64,000 nt of DNA, taken from contig JAPNXP010000007.1 in NCBI GenBank assembly GCA_028753945.1, positions 5,022,001-5,086,000 on the forward strand, read 5' to 3'. The translations under genes were made by a program, and so were the position numbers. Under the pieces are notes generated by a model. The model searched no databases and was not told the DNA's origin. It worked only from the letters and a program-made list of their open reading frames with translations. This document shows, in pieces, positions 9,736 to 20,400 of this stretch; position 1 is the stretch's first letter; the number at the start of each line of letters is the position of its first letter. The DNA is from Hexactinellida sp. DTS-2022. Lineage: Eukaryota; Porifera; Hexactinellida.

Positions 9736-10338
9736 ATGGCAAAATCTACTCTTCTAAAGGTTGTATTGCTCGGCGACGGCGGAGTGGGAAAATCCGCATT
9801 AATGACTCGCTATGTTAAAAACCATTTCGAGCAGAAATCGTTCCACACAATAGGAGTTGAGTTTTTGAATAAAGACATATCGACTAATGGGAACTCTTAC
9901 ACATTACAGATTTGGGACACGGCGGGCCAGGAGAGGTTCAAGAGCCTCAGAACTCCCTTTTATAGAGGCGCCGACTGCTGCATACTCGTGTTCGCAGTGA
10001 ACGACAAGCAATCATTCGCGAACATCGATTTCTGGAAGAAGGAGTTCCTATACTACGCAGATATACGAGACAGCAACACGTTCCCATTCATAGTTATTGG
10101 GAACAAAATAGACTTAGATCGGGAGAGAGCAGTCAGCGAGGAGGAAGCGAAGTCTTGGTGCGATGGGCAATCCATTCCGTACTACCAAACCTCAGCTAAA
10201 ACTTCTGAAAACGTAACAAAAGCATTTTTCCACGCACTTGAGATGTTCATGGGTGCAGATGCGAATCAAAAACAGATTGAAAAGAACCAATCGGTTAATT
10301 TGTCCAGGAATAAAGAGAAAAGCGAGTGTCCTTGTTAG
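9736..10338 (+). CDS. RAB9: Rab9 small GTPase
   Basis: A 200-residue intronless frame. All G motifs are present: GDGGVGKS at 13-20, the effector-loop T38 in FHTIGVEF, WDTAGQE at 60-66, NKID at 123-126 and SAK at 153-155. The C-terminus ends CPC, suitable for double geranylgeranylation. The Rab9 subfamily is indicated by KSTLLKVVLLGDGGVGKS, FRSLRTPFYRG-like RFKSLRTPFYRGADCC, and WKKEFLYYADI. Rab9 directs late endosome to trans-Golgi transport (mannose-6-phosphate receptor recycling). The length equals human RAB9A/B (201). The lack of introns is notable, because Rab9 is also intronless in its coding part in vertebrates. Very high confidence in the family. Confidence 0.95.
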   Translation: MAKSTLLKVVLLGDGGVGKSALMTRYVKNHFEQKSFHTIGVEFLNKDISTNGNSYTLQIWDTAGQERFKSLRTPFYRGADCCILVFAVNDKQSFANIDFWKKEFLYYADIRDSNTFPFIVIGNKIDLDRERAVSEEEAKSWCDGQSIPYYQTSAKTSENVTKAFFHALEMFMGADANQKQIEKNQSVNLSRNKEKSECPC

Positions 10339-10931
10339 AAACAATATTGATGGCTTAACTTACAATTTACTATTCTAGATCGAATGATATATAAAGCATG
10401 GTGTATATATTTAGAGTTTGTAATATTATTTCTTTAATTATTTCAGCTTATTGAATACTAGCCTCCTTTCTCACATTGAATTCAGATTAGATTTACTATC
10501 ACTCACTCATTTCAATACAATTAAATTAGTTAAATATATATTTTCAGACAATTATATTCATACAGTAGAACTTCGTTAGTACGAACACGGTTAATACGCA
10601 ATTTCTGTTAATAAGAATACTATTTCAGTCTCATTCAAAGCCTTTTCATATTGGTTAACTAATTCACTAATTCCGGTTAAGGCGAATAGATTTTGACAGT
10701 CCCCCATACTAACGAGGTTCTACTGTATTTTATTAAGATCCATAGTTTGAATAATAAACTATATGCAATCTGCAGAAGAAAATTATTTTGTCTTTTCTAT
10801 GGTTACTAGGTTATCCATCTGCTATTTTAAATATTAAAATATTGTACATTAATTAAGCTGTGAACTGAATTTAATATCCCACTTAAATTAACTTAATAAC
10901 AAGTGATAATATAGTACAATTGGAATGCAAA
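10339..10931. other. Spacer between converging Rab9 and GINS4
   Basis: 3' flanks of two converging genes. Apart from the MITE at 10561-10727 there is only AT-rich unique DNA. Confidence 0.6.
10561..10727. mobile_element. Complete pogo/Tigger-like MITE
   Basis: A well preserved 167-bp copy: left end TACAGTAGAACTTCGTTAGT, right end ACTAACGAGGTTCTACTGTA, and flanked by TA. Inner phrases are 'tttcagtctcattcaaagcc' and 'aattccggttaaggcgaa'. A useful reference copy for the family. Confidence 0.85.
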
Positions 10932-11636
10932 CTAAATCAAGTCTACTCTCCCTTTCTCCACCAAACTCTTCACAGCTGAATATCTCAAAATGCGTACTGA
11001 ATCCTTCTCGAATTTAATGACGTCATCTTCCACCATTACTTCACCAATATCCTCATTTGCCCGCGCGAACACGAATTCATCTAGGTTTGGCGTTACCTTA
11101 GCTTTCTCTTTGTCCAGAGTTCTGAGATTAGGCGGCATATGTCTGAGCGCTATATTATCAAACAGCTTATCCAAATGCTCAGTATATTCCTTTAGAAACT
11201 TGTCTTCTTCACTTGATAAGTTCCCATAATCTTCTGTTGTCGTATACTCCGCATATTTCTCTATCTTACCGAGTCTATTTCTGAGGTACGCGCTTAGAAC
11301 GTATCTCACGCGTTCGAGCTCCAATTGATGGAGACTGCGGACTATTTCCGGAACCTCAGATCCCTTGAGACTCTCCTCCATAGCTTTAACCACCTCCAGC
11401 ATGCACTCTACGTAGTCTCCTTTGTACGGTAGAACGTCAGGCGCGAATAGCTCATTGCGCCACGCAGTGACTAATCCCTGGTACATTCCGAATGCTGTTA
11501 GCGAGTCGTCTGTGTCACTCAGAGTGGAGTCTTCTTCCAAATCCAATTCTTTGAGTTTGCTTCTCGTGGTTATCGGAGACATTTCACTCGGGTCATCTTT
11601 CAAACTAAATGGCGAAGCCATTGCTATGCAATGCAC
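10932..11636 (-). CDS. GINS4: GINS complex subunit Sld5
   Basis: Intronless frame of 234 codons from the first ATG; the second ATG, at 11621, starts MASPFSL with a better context (gcaATGGCT) and may be the true start (229 aa; human 223). The N-terminal A-domain is helical: TAWRNELFAPDVLPYKGDYV, LHQLELERVRYVLSAYLR and RLGKIEKYAEY. The C-terminal B-domain contains HMPPNLRTLDKEK, PNLDEFVFARANEDIGEV and the closing EKGRVDLI, both typical of Sld5. GINS joins Cdc45 and MCM2-7 in the CMG replicative helicase. Downstream it faces Rab9. Confidence 0.92.
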   Translation of the reverse strand: MHCIAMASPFSLKDDPSEMSPITTRSKLKELDLEEDSTLSDTDDSLTAFGMYQGLVTAWRNELFAPDVLPYKGDYVECMLEVVKAMEESLKGSEVPEIVRSLHQLELERVRYVLSAYLRNRLGKIEKYAEYTTTEDYGNLSSEEDKFLKEYTEHLDKLFDNIALRHMPPNLRTLDKEKAKVTPNLDEFVFARANEDIGEVMVEDDVIKFEKDSVRILRYSAVKSLVEKGRVDLI

Positions 11637-12070
11637 TATAATTAATTATGTTTCTAGTGTGAAATAAAGCAATTAGTTTGGGAAAATACTTATGCAATGA
11701 TCTTTCAGTGTTTAATTAAAAATTGTTTCTTATTTACTTTATGTCAATCACTATCATTGGTGAAAGATAAGTATTTTATAAAATTTTAATATTAAAGAAG
11801 GCCCGTTAATCCGGAGCAACTGAATTGTCATTTGGAATGTTATTTATACTTATTGTATCTGAGTTTATTTATGAACACTACTCTACATTAAAATGTGTGT
11901 ATTACAGAAGTAATTTATACAGAATGAAATGAAAATAGTTAATCACACTGATTAATTAATTAACGAAATAATCTGTATTATAATTAAAGCAGGCAAACAA
12001 TTCTTTGATGTATGTGTTGTAAATTGGATATAATCCATGGTTATTGTACTGTTGGGTTTGATTGATAAAA
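11637..12070. other. Spacer, promoter side of GINS4
   Basis: AT-rich, no recognisable element or exon. It lies between the 5' end of GINS4 and the 3' end of UBE2Q, both on the minus strand. Confidence 0.6.
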
Positions 12071-14597
12071 CTACCCTTCATCGGGTGGGGGTGTGTACCA
12101 GCCTTCTTTATGGCATTTTACAATCATTTTAAAATCAGTTTGCGCAGAATGCATTGAATAGAGATGTGACGGGTCGCTATCGAAGTTAACTCTGGCCCCT
12201 CCCTTACTCATAGTGGCAGACACCTGGAGAATAACAGACTCTAATGAATAGGCACTCGACCAGCCCTGTGGCGTCAACAGTTCCATGCAAAGAGCGCCGC
12301 TTGGGAACACGAATCCGCCCTGTAAAGCCGGGCTTATTATCCGGACAAAAGGGGGTTCGTAAGGATAGGTGGAAGTGAATGTAACGTGTATACGGATTGA
12401 ATTTTCTTTGTTTTTCTCAGCTAGTTTAATTAGGTCTTTATGTAGTGCACTGTCCTCATCAACTTTAAACAGTTCTATTTCCCAACTGTAGAGATTATCG
12501 TCGCTAATAGTTACATCGTACACTTTATCTTTATAAGCCTGGGATTTGTATATGTCTCTGAGCTCTTTCAAAAGTCTGTCTGAAGTAATTGCAGAAAATG
12601 GAACATCAGAATTCTTATTATCCTCTCCCGTTGTTGAGGTTTTGTACGATTGAATTCGCATTTTTTCTAAGAAATCGCGGTTTTCAACAGAAATACCCGC
12701 GTCGATGCTACTCCCGTCTCTCTCATTCCAATCAGAATTCGCGTCTGAAACTGTCATGTCATCCTCCGGAAAGAAATCTGCTACATCTTCATACCTGTTA
12801 ATGTTAAATATAAATGAATTGAACTTATGTTATCGTTTAGCTATATTTAGTCAGTATGAATAGGACTAGAGATGTACTTATTATATATATCTAGTAGCTT
12901 TACGTTAGTTAGTTTTATTCTCTATTAAAGTCTTCTCTGATCATCTATCATCTATTTGCTTATATATTACAATACCTGCCATAGTCCTCGTACTCGTCGT
13001 CGTAGTCCGCGTCTCCGCTGTCCGCATCCTCCCTCTCGCCCGGCTTGTAGAGCGAGCAGAACTCCCCCACCTGTAACATTGTTATATACAAGTTATACGT
13101 ACACGCTTTCTATACAAAGTTATATGTACACGCTTTCTATACAAGTTATATGTACACGCTTTATATACAAGTTATACGTACACGCTACTAGTATACAGTT
13201 ATATGTACACGCTTTCTATACAAGTTATATGTACACGCTACTAGTATACAGTTATATGTACACGCTACTAGTATACAGTTATATGTACACGCTACTAGTA
13301 TACAGTTATATGTACACGCTACTAGTATACAGTTATATGTACACGCTTTCTATACAAGTTATATGTACACGCTACTACTATTACACAGTCAGTCTGCTTA
13401 TTGTGGACAATTTTTCATATAAAAAACTTTATTATGATCAAGCCCTTTGGTCCCAAATCCCAAATTTAACTTAATTTAAACTTACATAGGGTTTGTGTTA
13501 AGTTGAGTTCGCATATTATGAAGACTTTAATCTATATTATGAACAAAATATTTGATTCCTCGAATGTCCATAATAAAAGAACCTGACTGTGTTTACTTTA
13601 TATTTATGGCCTAGGTTTACGTCTATAATAGAGATGCGAACAGTTTTAAGAGAACTGGAGATTAATTAACAAACCATTTCTTCAATTCCTTCTGGCGGCT
13701 GAATATTGTATTTAGCACAGAGTCTAGTTATTATGTAAACACACTTAGACACCAATGGACAGTAAGCATCATTCTCATCTCCGTTAGCGATCGTGTTGAG
13801 TTCTGTAGCCAAACTTTGTATTTCGGTATTGTCCACTGTCCATATGGGCTGTTCTTTCGGATACCCGTGAAGGAAATTAACCTACAGTAGACTCGTTAGT
13901 AGACACGTTAATTTCGGTCCCCTTCAAAGCCTTTTTAATACTCAGTGACAGCTGAAATATGAATTTTGGATAAGTGAACAAATTTCGATGTCCACTAAAA
14001 CAGGTTTTTTTAAGGCCGATCTTGGTGTAAATTTGCACCAAGATTTTTGGGAGTTACACCACGATTCGGGTCGGCCGCTTCCGCTTCAGTGCTGAGTTAC
14101 ACCAAGGTCTCAACCTTAAAAAAAAACCTGCACTAAAAAGAGATTATACGTACACACTTCCCCTATAGGTTAAACGGGCACTCACTTCCGGCAATGTAAT
14201 TATAAACATTCAGGGAATAATAATACTGACTAGTGGGATTACTATAGTATAGACTGAATTTAGTTATTAGATTTCTATCAACATTGGAACCTTGTACTAA
14301 TTAACGCTAGTTCAAAGTCTAATATAATCTGTTTTACCAACGGGTTTCACTGTATTTATCTATGCTAATTTGATATACGAGATCCCAGTGTAAACAACAA
14401 TGTTACATAAAAGTGAATTTGTAAATTGGTAATACCTGAAATCTAATCCTGGTAGTGTCGGGTGGCAGGAATAGCATACACGTCTCTTCTTCAGAGTGAG
14501 AACTTAAAACGAATAGGTTATGAGATTTGGGAAACTTTTGTTTGAGAAAACTTAATTCTGTTTCCAAAAGATTTTGACTAGGATCTTTGCAAGCCAT
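12071..14597 (-). CDS. UBE2Q2: UBE2Q-type ubiquitin-conjugating enzyme (4 exons)
   Basis: Exons 14436-14597, 13675-13881, 12976-13070 and 12071-12794 join in phase to a 395-residue protein (human UBE2Q2 375, UBE2Q1 422). The N-terminal RWD-like region has the family phrase YPKEQPIWTVDN and ITRLCAKYNIQPP. An acidic linker (DSGDADYDDEYEDYG) follows, then the UBC fold: YKDKVYDVTISDDNLYSW, FTSTYPYEPPFVRI, and the catalytic Cys at about residue 324 in SGALCMELLTPQGWSSAYS. UBE2Q enzymes are non-canonical E2s lacking the usual HPN triad; that is also so here. Intron 1 and intron 2 hold tandem and foldback repeats, and the acceptor of exon 2 coincides with a MITE end. Q1 versus Q2 cannot be decided; an invertebrate pro-orthologue is likely. 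Confidence 0.9.
13079..13380. repeat. 26/27-bp minisatellite in UBE2Q intron
   Basis: About eleven units of the form 'ttatatgtacacgctactagtatacag' alternating with '...ctttctatacaag' variants. It begins only ~8 bp from the acceptor of exon 3 (13071-13072). The two unit types differ by one base in length (26 against 27). Confidence 0.9.
13386..13590. mobile_element. MITE, 'cagtcaggttctattattatgaac' family
   Basis: Inverted ends CAGTCAGTCTGCTTATTGTG and AATAAAAGAACCTGACTG. The family occurs complete at 43041-43239 and 30831-31028, with a half copy near 31196-31345. It lies directly after the minisatellite. Confidence 0.7.
13883..14000. mobile_element. Degraded pogo-like MITE at a splice acceptor
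   Basis: Starts (C)TACAGTAGACTCGTTAGTA and contains 'ttcggtccccttcaaagcc'. Its left end overlaps the minus-strand acceptor of UBE2Q exon 2 (CTACTGTAG|GTTAAT). The right end is lost. Confidence 0.6.
14005..14137. repeat. Foldback element 'aggtttttttaaggc...aaccttaaaaaaaaacct'
   Basis: Inverted ends AACAGGTTTTTTTAAGG and CCTTAAAAAAAAACCTGC enclose inner inverted phrases (cttggtgtaaatttgcaccaag; gttacacc). GC-rich for this genome in the middle (gggtcggccgcttccgc). Found once; non-coding. Confidence 0.7.
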
Positions 14598-14872
14598 TCC
14601 TATTCTCTAATAGATTGTATTATTTTAGAGTTTAATTTACAAATGGATATTATTTGGCATTTATGTATTCATGTTACTACGAATAGCCTAGTCGAATATT
14701 ACATAACTATCTAAATATAGTAATTATTTGTGCCAAGAGAGATGTGTGAAGGTACAAATTGACCAAATATATTTAATTCATTTGAAAATACATACGTATT
14801 ACAAGAACAATAATAAAAGCATTTTGAAATCAATTTTTGAGTGAAACATACAGCAAAATTGGAATTAGATTA

Positions 14873-15247
14873 TTATTGCATTTTCTTGCCAATAGAATCA
14901 GTTTTAGTTTCACTAGCTGCTAGCATAGAATCTCCTATTGCATTTGCGGACAATTCAGATAGTTTCTCAAAGCACGTTGCCCCGCCCCCTTCCTTAAAGC
15001 TTACACTGAATGTCCCTTCTCCTGCCCAAAGCGCTGATATGTAACTAGCTCCGAATATAGGTTGATGGAAACTTAGATTCTTCACATTATGCAATAAAAT
15101 AACTAACTTCTCTCCATTTGTTACCTCAAATGAGAGAGTTGATTTACTCAGCACTAGAGTAGCATTATACTTTGTCGTCGTATCTCCTTTGACTTCTAGT
15201 ATCACCCCAGATTGTATTAAAACTACACCTGGGGTATATTGAGCCAT
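14873..15247 (-). CDS. WBP2-like PH-GRAM protein
   Basis: An intronless frame of 124 codons. It opens with a short strand-rich part (GVVLIQSGVILEVKGD, ATLVLSKSTLSFEV), then LHNVKNLSFHQPIFGASYISA and GEGTFSVSFKEGGGATCFEKL. The sequence QPIFGxxYI...GxxxFxxxFxxGGa is the signature of WBP2-type GRAM domains ('eqPvFgaNyi... F.l.Fk.GGai.f'). The PPxY-rich tail that binds WW domains in WBP2 is missing; the protein ends soon after the GRAM fold. Role inferred: lipid- or protein-binding adaptor. It is divergent from GINS4 and UBE2Q neighbours in function. Its start lies about 520 bp from the opposite-strand GRXCR-like gene. Confidence 0.68.
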   Translation of the reverse strand: MAQYTPGVVLIQSGVILEVKGDTTTKYNATLVLSKSTLSFEVTNGEKLVILLHNVKNLSFHQPIFGASYISALWAGEGTFSVSFKEGGGATCFEKLSELSANAIGDSMLAASETKTDSIGKKMQ

Positions 15248-15768
15248 TTAGCCTTCTGTGAAGAAAATAATTGTACGTAATAGATTAGTTCTAAATTAAT
15301 ATACGTACTTATTTAAACCATGATTATTCAAATCTTAGGAATAATATTATAAAGCAATTTAAATTCAGTTGATCACAGAAAATCAGTTTTTATTGGTTAA
15401 TACATATTGTCTAGATTACTTTGAAACATTCCTTTGATTATAATGAGTTGTTAGGGGTAACTATAATAAAACCACTTGTCTACTCAAATAATAATAACAG
15501 CTGTAGTACAATGAACTAGAAATACTGTTTACCAAATACGGAATTGTTATATTGAATATTCGTGTCATGTCCATGTCCAATCAAAAGAGTTCAAACTTAT
15601 CAAATGATTACTAACTAGTTTCAGGTGATAATGGCATTCACGGTTCAAAAGGTCAAATTAACATTAATTTGATGCATTAATGTGAACGGAGATTCGATTC
15701 CATATGTCAGAGCATCAGTATAAAATACCTAATTTCTTGATTTCTAAAGATTCTTCCGTAATTTCAGA
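15248..15768. promoter_or_regulatory. Shared upstream region of two divergent genes
   Basis: Lies between the WBP2-like (minus) and GRXCR-like (plus) starts. A sequence like an intron end (cgtaatttcag) stands just before the GRXCR start codon, so a 5'UTR intron probably ends here. No TATA box is obvious and no mobile element was recognised. Confidence 0.4.
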
Positions 15769-17037
15769 ATGTACAACTCCGCGGATATAAATTTATCCCA
15801 CAATAGTGAGATTGAGAATATCAGTTCAGTTGGCAGAGAGCGAGATTCGTCAGAAAGTTTATCTAGTTGTTGGAGTGAAATGGAGAATCTAGATTTTGAA
15901 GAGGTGTACACTCGGCTAAGGCTGGACATCCACGAAACGCTTGACGAAATTGTAGAAGAAAAGATGCAAGCATTGCACAAGCGAATTCGCGAATTGGAGC
16001 AAGAAAACGCACTTCTTCTTGAAAGCAAACAAACAAATGAACAGGCAATTCAGTCTCTATCAACTAATAACAGCAAACTTAAGTTCGAGATTCTCAACCT
16101 ACAAGATGTTGTGAGCAAGCTAAAGAACGGTACATGCGCTACAAACGAAAACAAACGAGATTCACCGAAAACTAAACAGGCAAACCGCTTGATAAAATCA
16201 AAACAACTAAATGTAAAGGGAAAAGTTACATTTGCAAGCACTCCCGAGATAAAACCATCCATTAATGGAAACGGTATTGGAAAGGACTATTCCTTGAATG
16301 GAAATAAAGCTAATGTATTAGAAGGAATACAAGCGAGCAAAACAATACAACAACAACATAGATCCAATTCATCTTTGGGATTCCATTCACATGACAAAAC
16401 AGGATTACCTGATGTTCGTACAATTAATAAACACATGATATTAGGACGAACTGGCACTATTCGCGGCTTCCAGAATACTGTTAAGAAGAAAGTGAGCACC
16501 TACAAACTAATCAGTGATTCTTCCCTTCTTTCCTCACATGTACAAAAGGTTGTCGAATCTGAGAAAGAGAATGAAGATACAAGTTTTCCAGGAAAATTGG
16601 TTGTGTACACTACCAGTTCTGTGCAAGCAAGAGAAGCCTTTGGGGATTGTAAACTAACACTAGAGCTACTGGCTAATCAGAAGGTTAAGTTCATAGAGCG
16701 GGATATTTTTATCAACCCTGGTTACGAATGTGAGCTAAAGGAACGTGTGCCAGAAGATCAAATATATTTACCGCTCGTTTTCCTAAAAGGTTGTCTATTA
16801 GGCAACTGCAGTAAAATAATACAATTAGATCAAGACGGTAGTTTAGGAGAGATGCTGAAGGAATTTAAAATGGATTCTCTATCTGAATGCGTGCAGTGTG
16901 CAGGTAAGCGCTTTACGCTCTGTCTCTGGTGCCAGGGCAGTAAGAAGGGACTGCTGAGCAAATTCGGATGTCTCAAATGCAGTGTTTGTAACAAAAACGG
17001 GCTTCAACCCTGTTTCGAATGCAACAAGGAAGATTAA
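15769..17037 (+). CDS. GRXCR-like glutaredoxin-domain cysteine-rich protein
   Basis: A 422-codon frame in one exon; its ATG follows a likely acceptor (tttcag|aATG), so a non-coding exon may precede it. Residues ~30-130 form a coiled coil (LRLDIHETLDEIVEEKMQAL, RELEQENALLLE). A low-complexity linker follows. A glutaredoxin-like fold runs from ~270 (GKLVVYTTSSVQAREAFGDC, KVKFIERDIFINPGYECELK, LPLVFLKGCLLG), without a redox CxxC. The end has four CxxC pairs (CVQCAGKRFTLCLWC, CLKCSVCNKNGLQPCFEC), the zinc ribbon of GRXCR1/2. GRXCR1 and GRXCR2 shape stereocilia in vertebrate hair cells; here a role in actin-based protrusions is only inferred. Plant glutaredoxin proteins have a similar arrangement. 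Confidence 0.85.
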   Translation: MYNSADINLSHNSEIENISSVGRERDSSESLSSCWSEMENLDFEEVYTRLRLDIHETLDEIVEEKMQALHKRIRELEQENALLLESKQTNEQAIQSLSTNNSKLKFEILNLQDVVSKLKNGTCATNENKRDSPKTKQANRLIKSKQLNVKGKVTFASTPEIKPSINGNGIGKDYSLNGNKANVLEGIQASKTIQQQHRSNSSLGFHSHDKTGLPDVRTINKHMILGRTGTIRGFQNTVKKKVSTYKLISDSSLLSSHVQKVVESEKENEDTSFPGKLVVYTTSSVQAREAFGDCKLTLELLANQKVKFIERDIFINPGYECELKERVPEDQIYLPLVFLKGCLLGNCSKIIQLDQDGSLGEMLKEFKMDSLSECVQCAGKRFTLCLWCQGSKKGLLSKFGCLKCSVCNKNGLQPCFECNKED

Positions 17038-17159
17038 TGTAATTATTGTGTCTGTTGTAATAAATAGTATGTGAGTATAGTACACTATATAATATAATGA
17101 AGCACTGAATACCTAATGTAATTTTCAGACATTGGCAAGGTCATTGTTTGAACATCAAA

Positions 17160-17300
17160 AATTAACCTTTGCTAAACCGGATTTTTATTGAAAAGGTGTT
17201 GGCTGATATATTAAGTAAGCCCTTTGCGAAATATTAAATTAATGAATTACCCAAGTTAAATTTGCCCCATATGCGAAATTTCCTTACTATTCGCGAATGG
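17160..17300. repeat. Foldback repeat, 'aaaaggtgttggctgatat' family
   Basis: Contains AAAAGGTGTTGGCTGATATA with 'taagtaagccc' and a weaker inverted end. Lies in the gap between the converging GRXCR-like and GOLGA2 genes, which otherwise holds nothing recognisable. Confidence 0.45.
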
Positions 17301-17407
17301 GCTGTAACACCTTAAAATTTTGATAATTACTAATTAATAAATATACTATGAGAGCTTATAAATGACAAATGTACACATGTAGTGTTATACCAAAATAGTT
17401 TGCTACA

Positions 17408-20400
17408 TCACACAACTAACAATGATCCTGTACAACATCTACATAACATAGGTATACCATGGTAGTCATGTACATTTGGATCAATCACATCTATGCGGTC
17501 TAACAGTTGCATAATTTCCTGCTTTGTATCCTCAGCCGATAGAGATTCAACCGAATTATCGGTTAGTTCTATCGGATATTTCTCCAGCACTTGAGTTAAC
17601 TCTATATCCTCTTGTATCTGATCCTCTCCATGTATTGGCTTGCTGAGAGACAAATGCTGTACCAGTTGTCTCAGTCTAGAAATGTCTTCCTGCATGCTTC
17701 TCTTCTCCACCTGTAGCTGATCCAATAGCACCTGTTTCTGTGAGTACTGTATTTGTAGCGCTCTCCTCTGCGACTGGTATAGAGACACGTATTCCCCTAT
17801 TGTATCAGTCTCCCCCTCTAACAGCGTGAGCAGCTTCTCTTTGTGCTGCAGCCTATCTTCCAGCTCCGCTTTCTGACGCATGACCTGTACAAACCGAGTC
17901 TGCAGGCTATCGAATGCTCGCTGTAGCGTCTCATTAGCCGGCGCGATTGGGGAGTTAGAAATGTGTCCTAGCAAAATAGGCCTTTCTTCCCCGCTAATAG
18001 TAATATCGGAGTCGCTGAGGGAGCGAGTGAGACTGTGCGTTACCCCTATTGAAGTAGCCTGCTGGGTTTGGATGGAATCTTGTTGTAACTTTTGCAGTCT
18101 TTGATCTACCTGTTCTCTCTCTGCCAGCAGCCTATTGATGTCTTGCTGCAAATCGTATTTCTCGACTTCTATCCTCTCCAGGTGTCCTCCTAGCTCTTTG
18201 GTTTCCTGAGCCAACTCGCTGCTCCGCTTGCGCTCCTGTCTGAGAGCCTCCGTCATGGACCGCTGGTCGGCCAGCTGGTCCTGAGACTCGAACAGGTCCT
18301 GTTCTGTCTTGCTGAGGTTAACTCGCGTGTTTTCCAACAGCTCAGTCAGACGAACTCTCTCGCGTTCCAAAGACACCAACTTGTCGTGTACCTATGTACA
18401 GTAGAATCTCGTTAATACGAACAGTAACGGACGGTAAAAATTTGTTCGCTTTATCCGGAGTTCGTATTAACCGGAGTAATACCCATATGGCCATTGTAGG
18501 GACCTGATTTTGTGGAACTGTTTGTTCGACTTATCCGGAGATTCGTATTAACCGTGTTCGTACTAACGAGGTTCTACTGTAAGTAGTATATAATAAATGC
18601 AATTACAGTAGAACTCGGGTATTAAGTATCCCTCGGGAGAGAAAAAATAAATTAAATTATAATATTTACAGTGCAACCTCGATTAACCAAACTTCGATTT
18701 TCCGAACACCTAGGCTGATATAATATGTTAAATTAAATTATCTGAACTTGTTTGGCTGGTCCAACGAGTTGGATAATCAAGGTTACACTGTAAGCATGCT
18801 ATAATTACATTATGAACATATTATCTCAGTTTGTTTGAAGCAATTCGATTAGTCGCCATACAACTGGCCTTTTGTTATAACTAATTAATTATGATCTGCT
18901 TATGTTAACGCGACCAAATTGTAAGTGCGTATAAGGTGTAAGAATTTAGATAATTGTTTCTAAAATAATACTATATTGTATTTAACCACATAAAGCAGGT
19001 TATATTATATCGCTACAGTACACCCTCGCTAATACGAACAGCGGCGTTCTGATTCAAAAATTTCTGTTCAAAATAGCGAATTCGTTCGGAATAATGAAGT
19101 AATAATACATTTTCTATAGACATCTATAAAATGAGAACCTCGATAATTATTGCGAGCAAAACTTATCCAAACCTTCTTAATTTTACACTTCCATTGTAAT
19201 ATACAGTAGAACCTCGTTAATAAGAACACGGTTAATATGAAACTCGGTTAATACAAACACTTCAGTCCCCTTCAAAGCCGTCTCAATAAAAATGACACCG
19301 GTTAATACGAATTCCGGATAAGGCGAACACATTTTGGCAGTCCGCTGGTGTTCGTACGAACGAAGTTCGATTGTACCTATATTTAAGATTTTTCCCCACT
19401 TTATTTAAAATACTATATGTTTGTATCTCCAGTTCGGATTAGAGTGAGTAATACAGTATATTATACAGCCATTTGTAAATACGCTCCTATTCCTGGTTTG
19501 ATCCAATTTCCATACGCCTAAATCAGAAATCAATGTTACGGTATAGGAGAAGATTTAAAATTTTCGCGCTCCTAATCAAAATTTTCCAAAAAATCATGCT
19601 CCAAAAGGAGCGTCTCTAAGTACTATATTACTTTCTCGATGCCGCTATCCCTCCTCTCCTCCCCCATAACCCCGCCGGTCTCCAGCTTAGCTCTGAGGGC
19701 CTGTAGCTCCTGTTCCTTCTCCCGTCCCCTCTTCCGATGCTCCTCCGCCTCTCTCACGCGCCGCTCCGTCTCGCCCTGCAGCAGTCTGCACTGCTCCTGC
19801 AGCTGTGAGTACTGATGCCGAGAGTGATCCGTGTTCTGGTCCATGCGCACCTTGAGCTCGTGGGTATGAGTATCGCACCTGCGTACGGCATATGTGATGT
19901 TGCAATATATGCAATAGGCGAATTATCCCAGGACAATATACAGTTGATCCACGTTAGTACGAACACGGTTAATATGGCATTCTGCTAATACGAACACGGT
20001 TAATAAGGCATTCTGGTAATACGAACACGGTTAATATGGCATTCTGCTAATACGAACACGGTTAATATGGCATTCTGCTAATACGAACACGGTTAATAAG
20101 GCATTCTGGTAATACGAACACGGTTAATATGGCATTCTGCTAATACGAACACGGTTAATATGGCATTCTGCTAATACGAACACGGTTAATATGGCATTCT
20201 GCTAATACGACACTTTTTACTGTGCCGACTATACTATAGTATAGTGGCCCAGTATTGGTCTTAGTGCTTTGGTATATTATTACTGTGCCGACTATACTAT
20301 AGTATAGTGGCCCAGTTCTAATCTTACTGCCTTGGTTATTACTGTGCCGACTATACTATAGTATAGTGGCCCAGTTCTAATCTTAGTGCTTTGGTTAGTT

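Noticed and set aside
12956-13474. 172-codon plus-strand frame
   Set aside because: Runs antisense through UBE2Q exon 3 and the 26/27-bp minisatellite; a by-product of the repeat.
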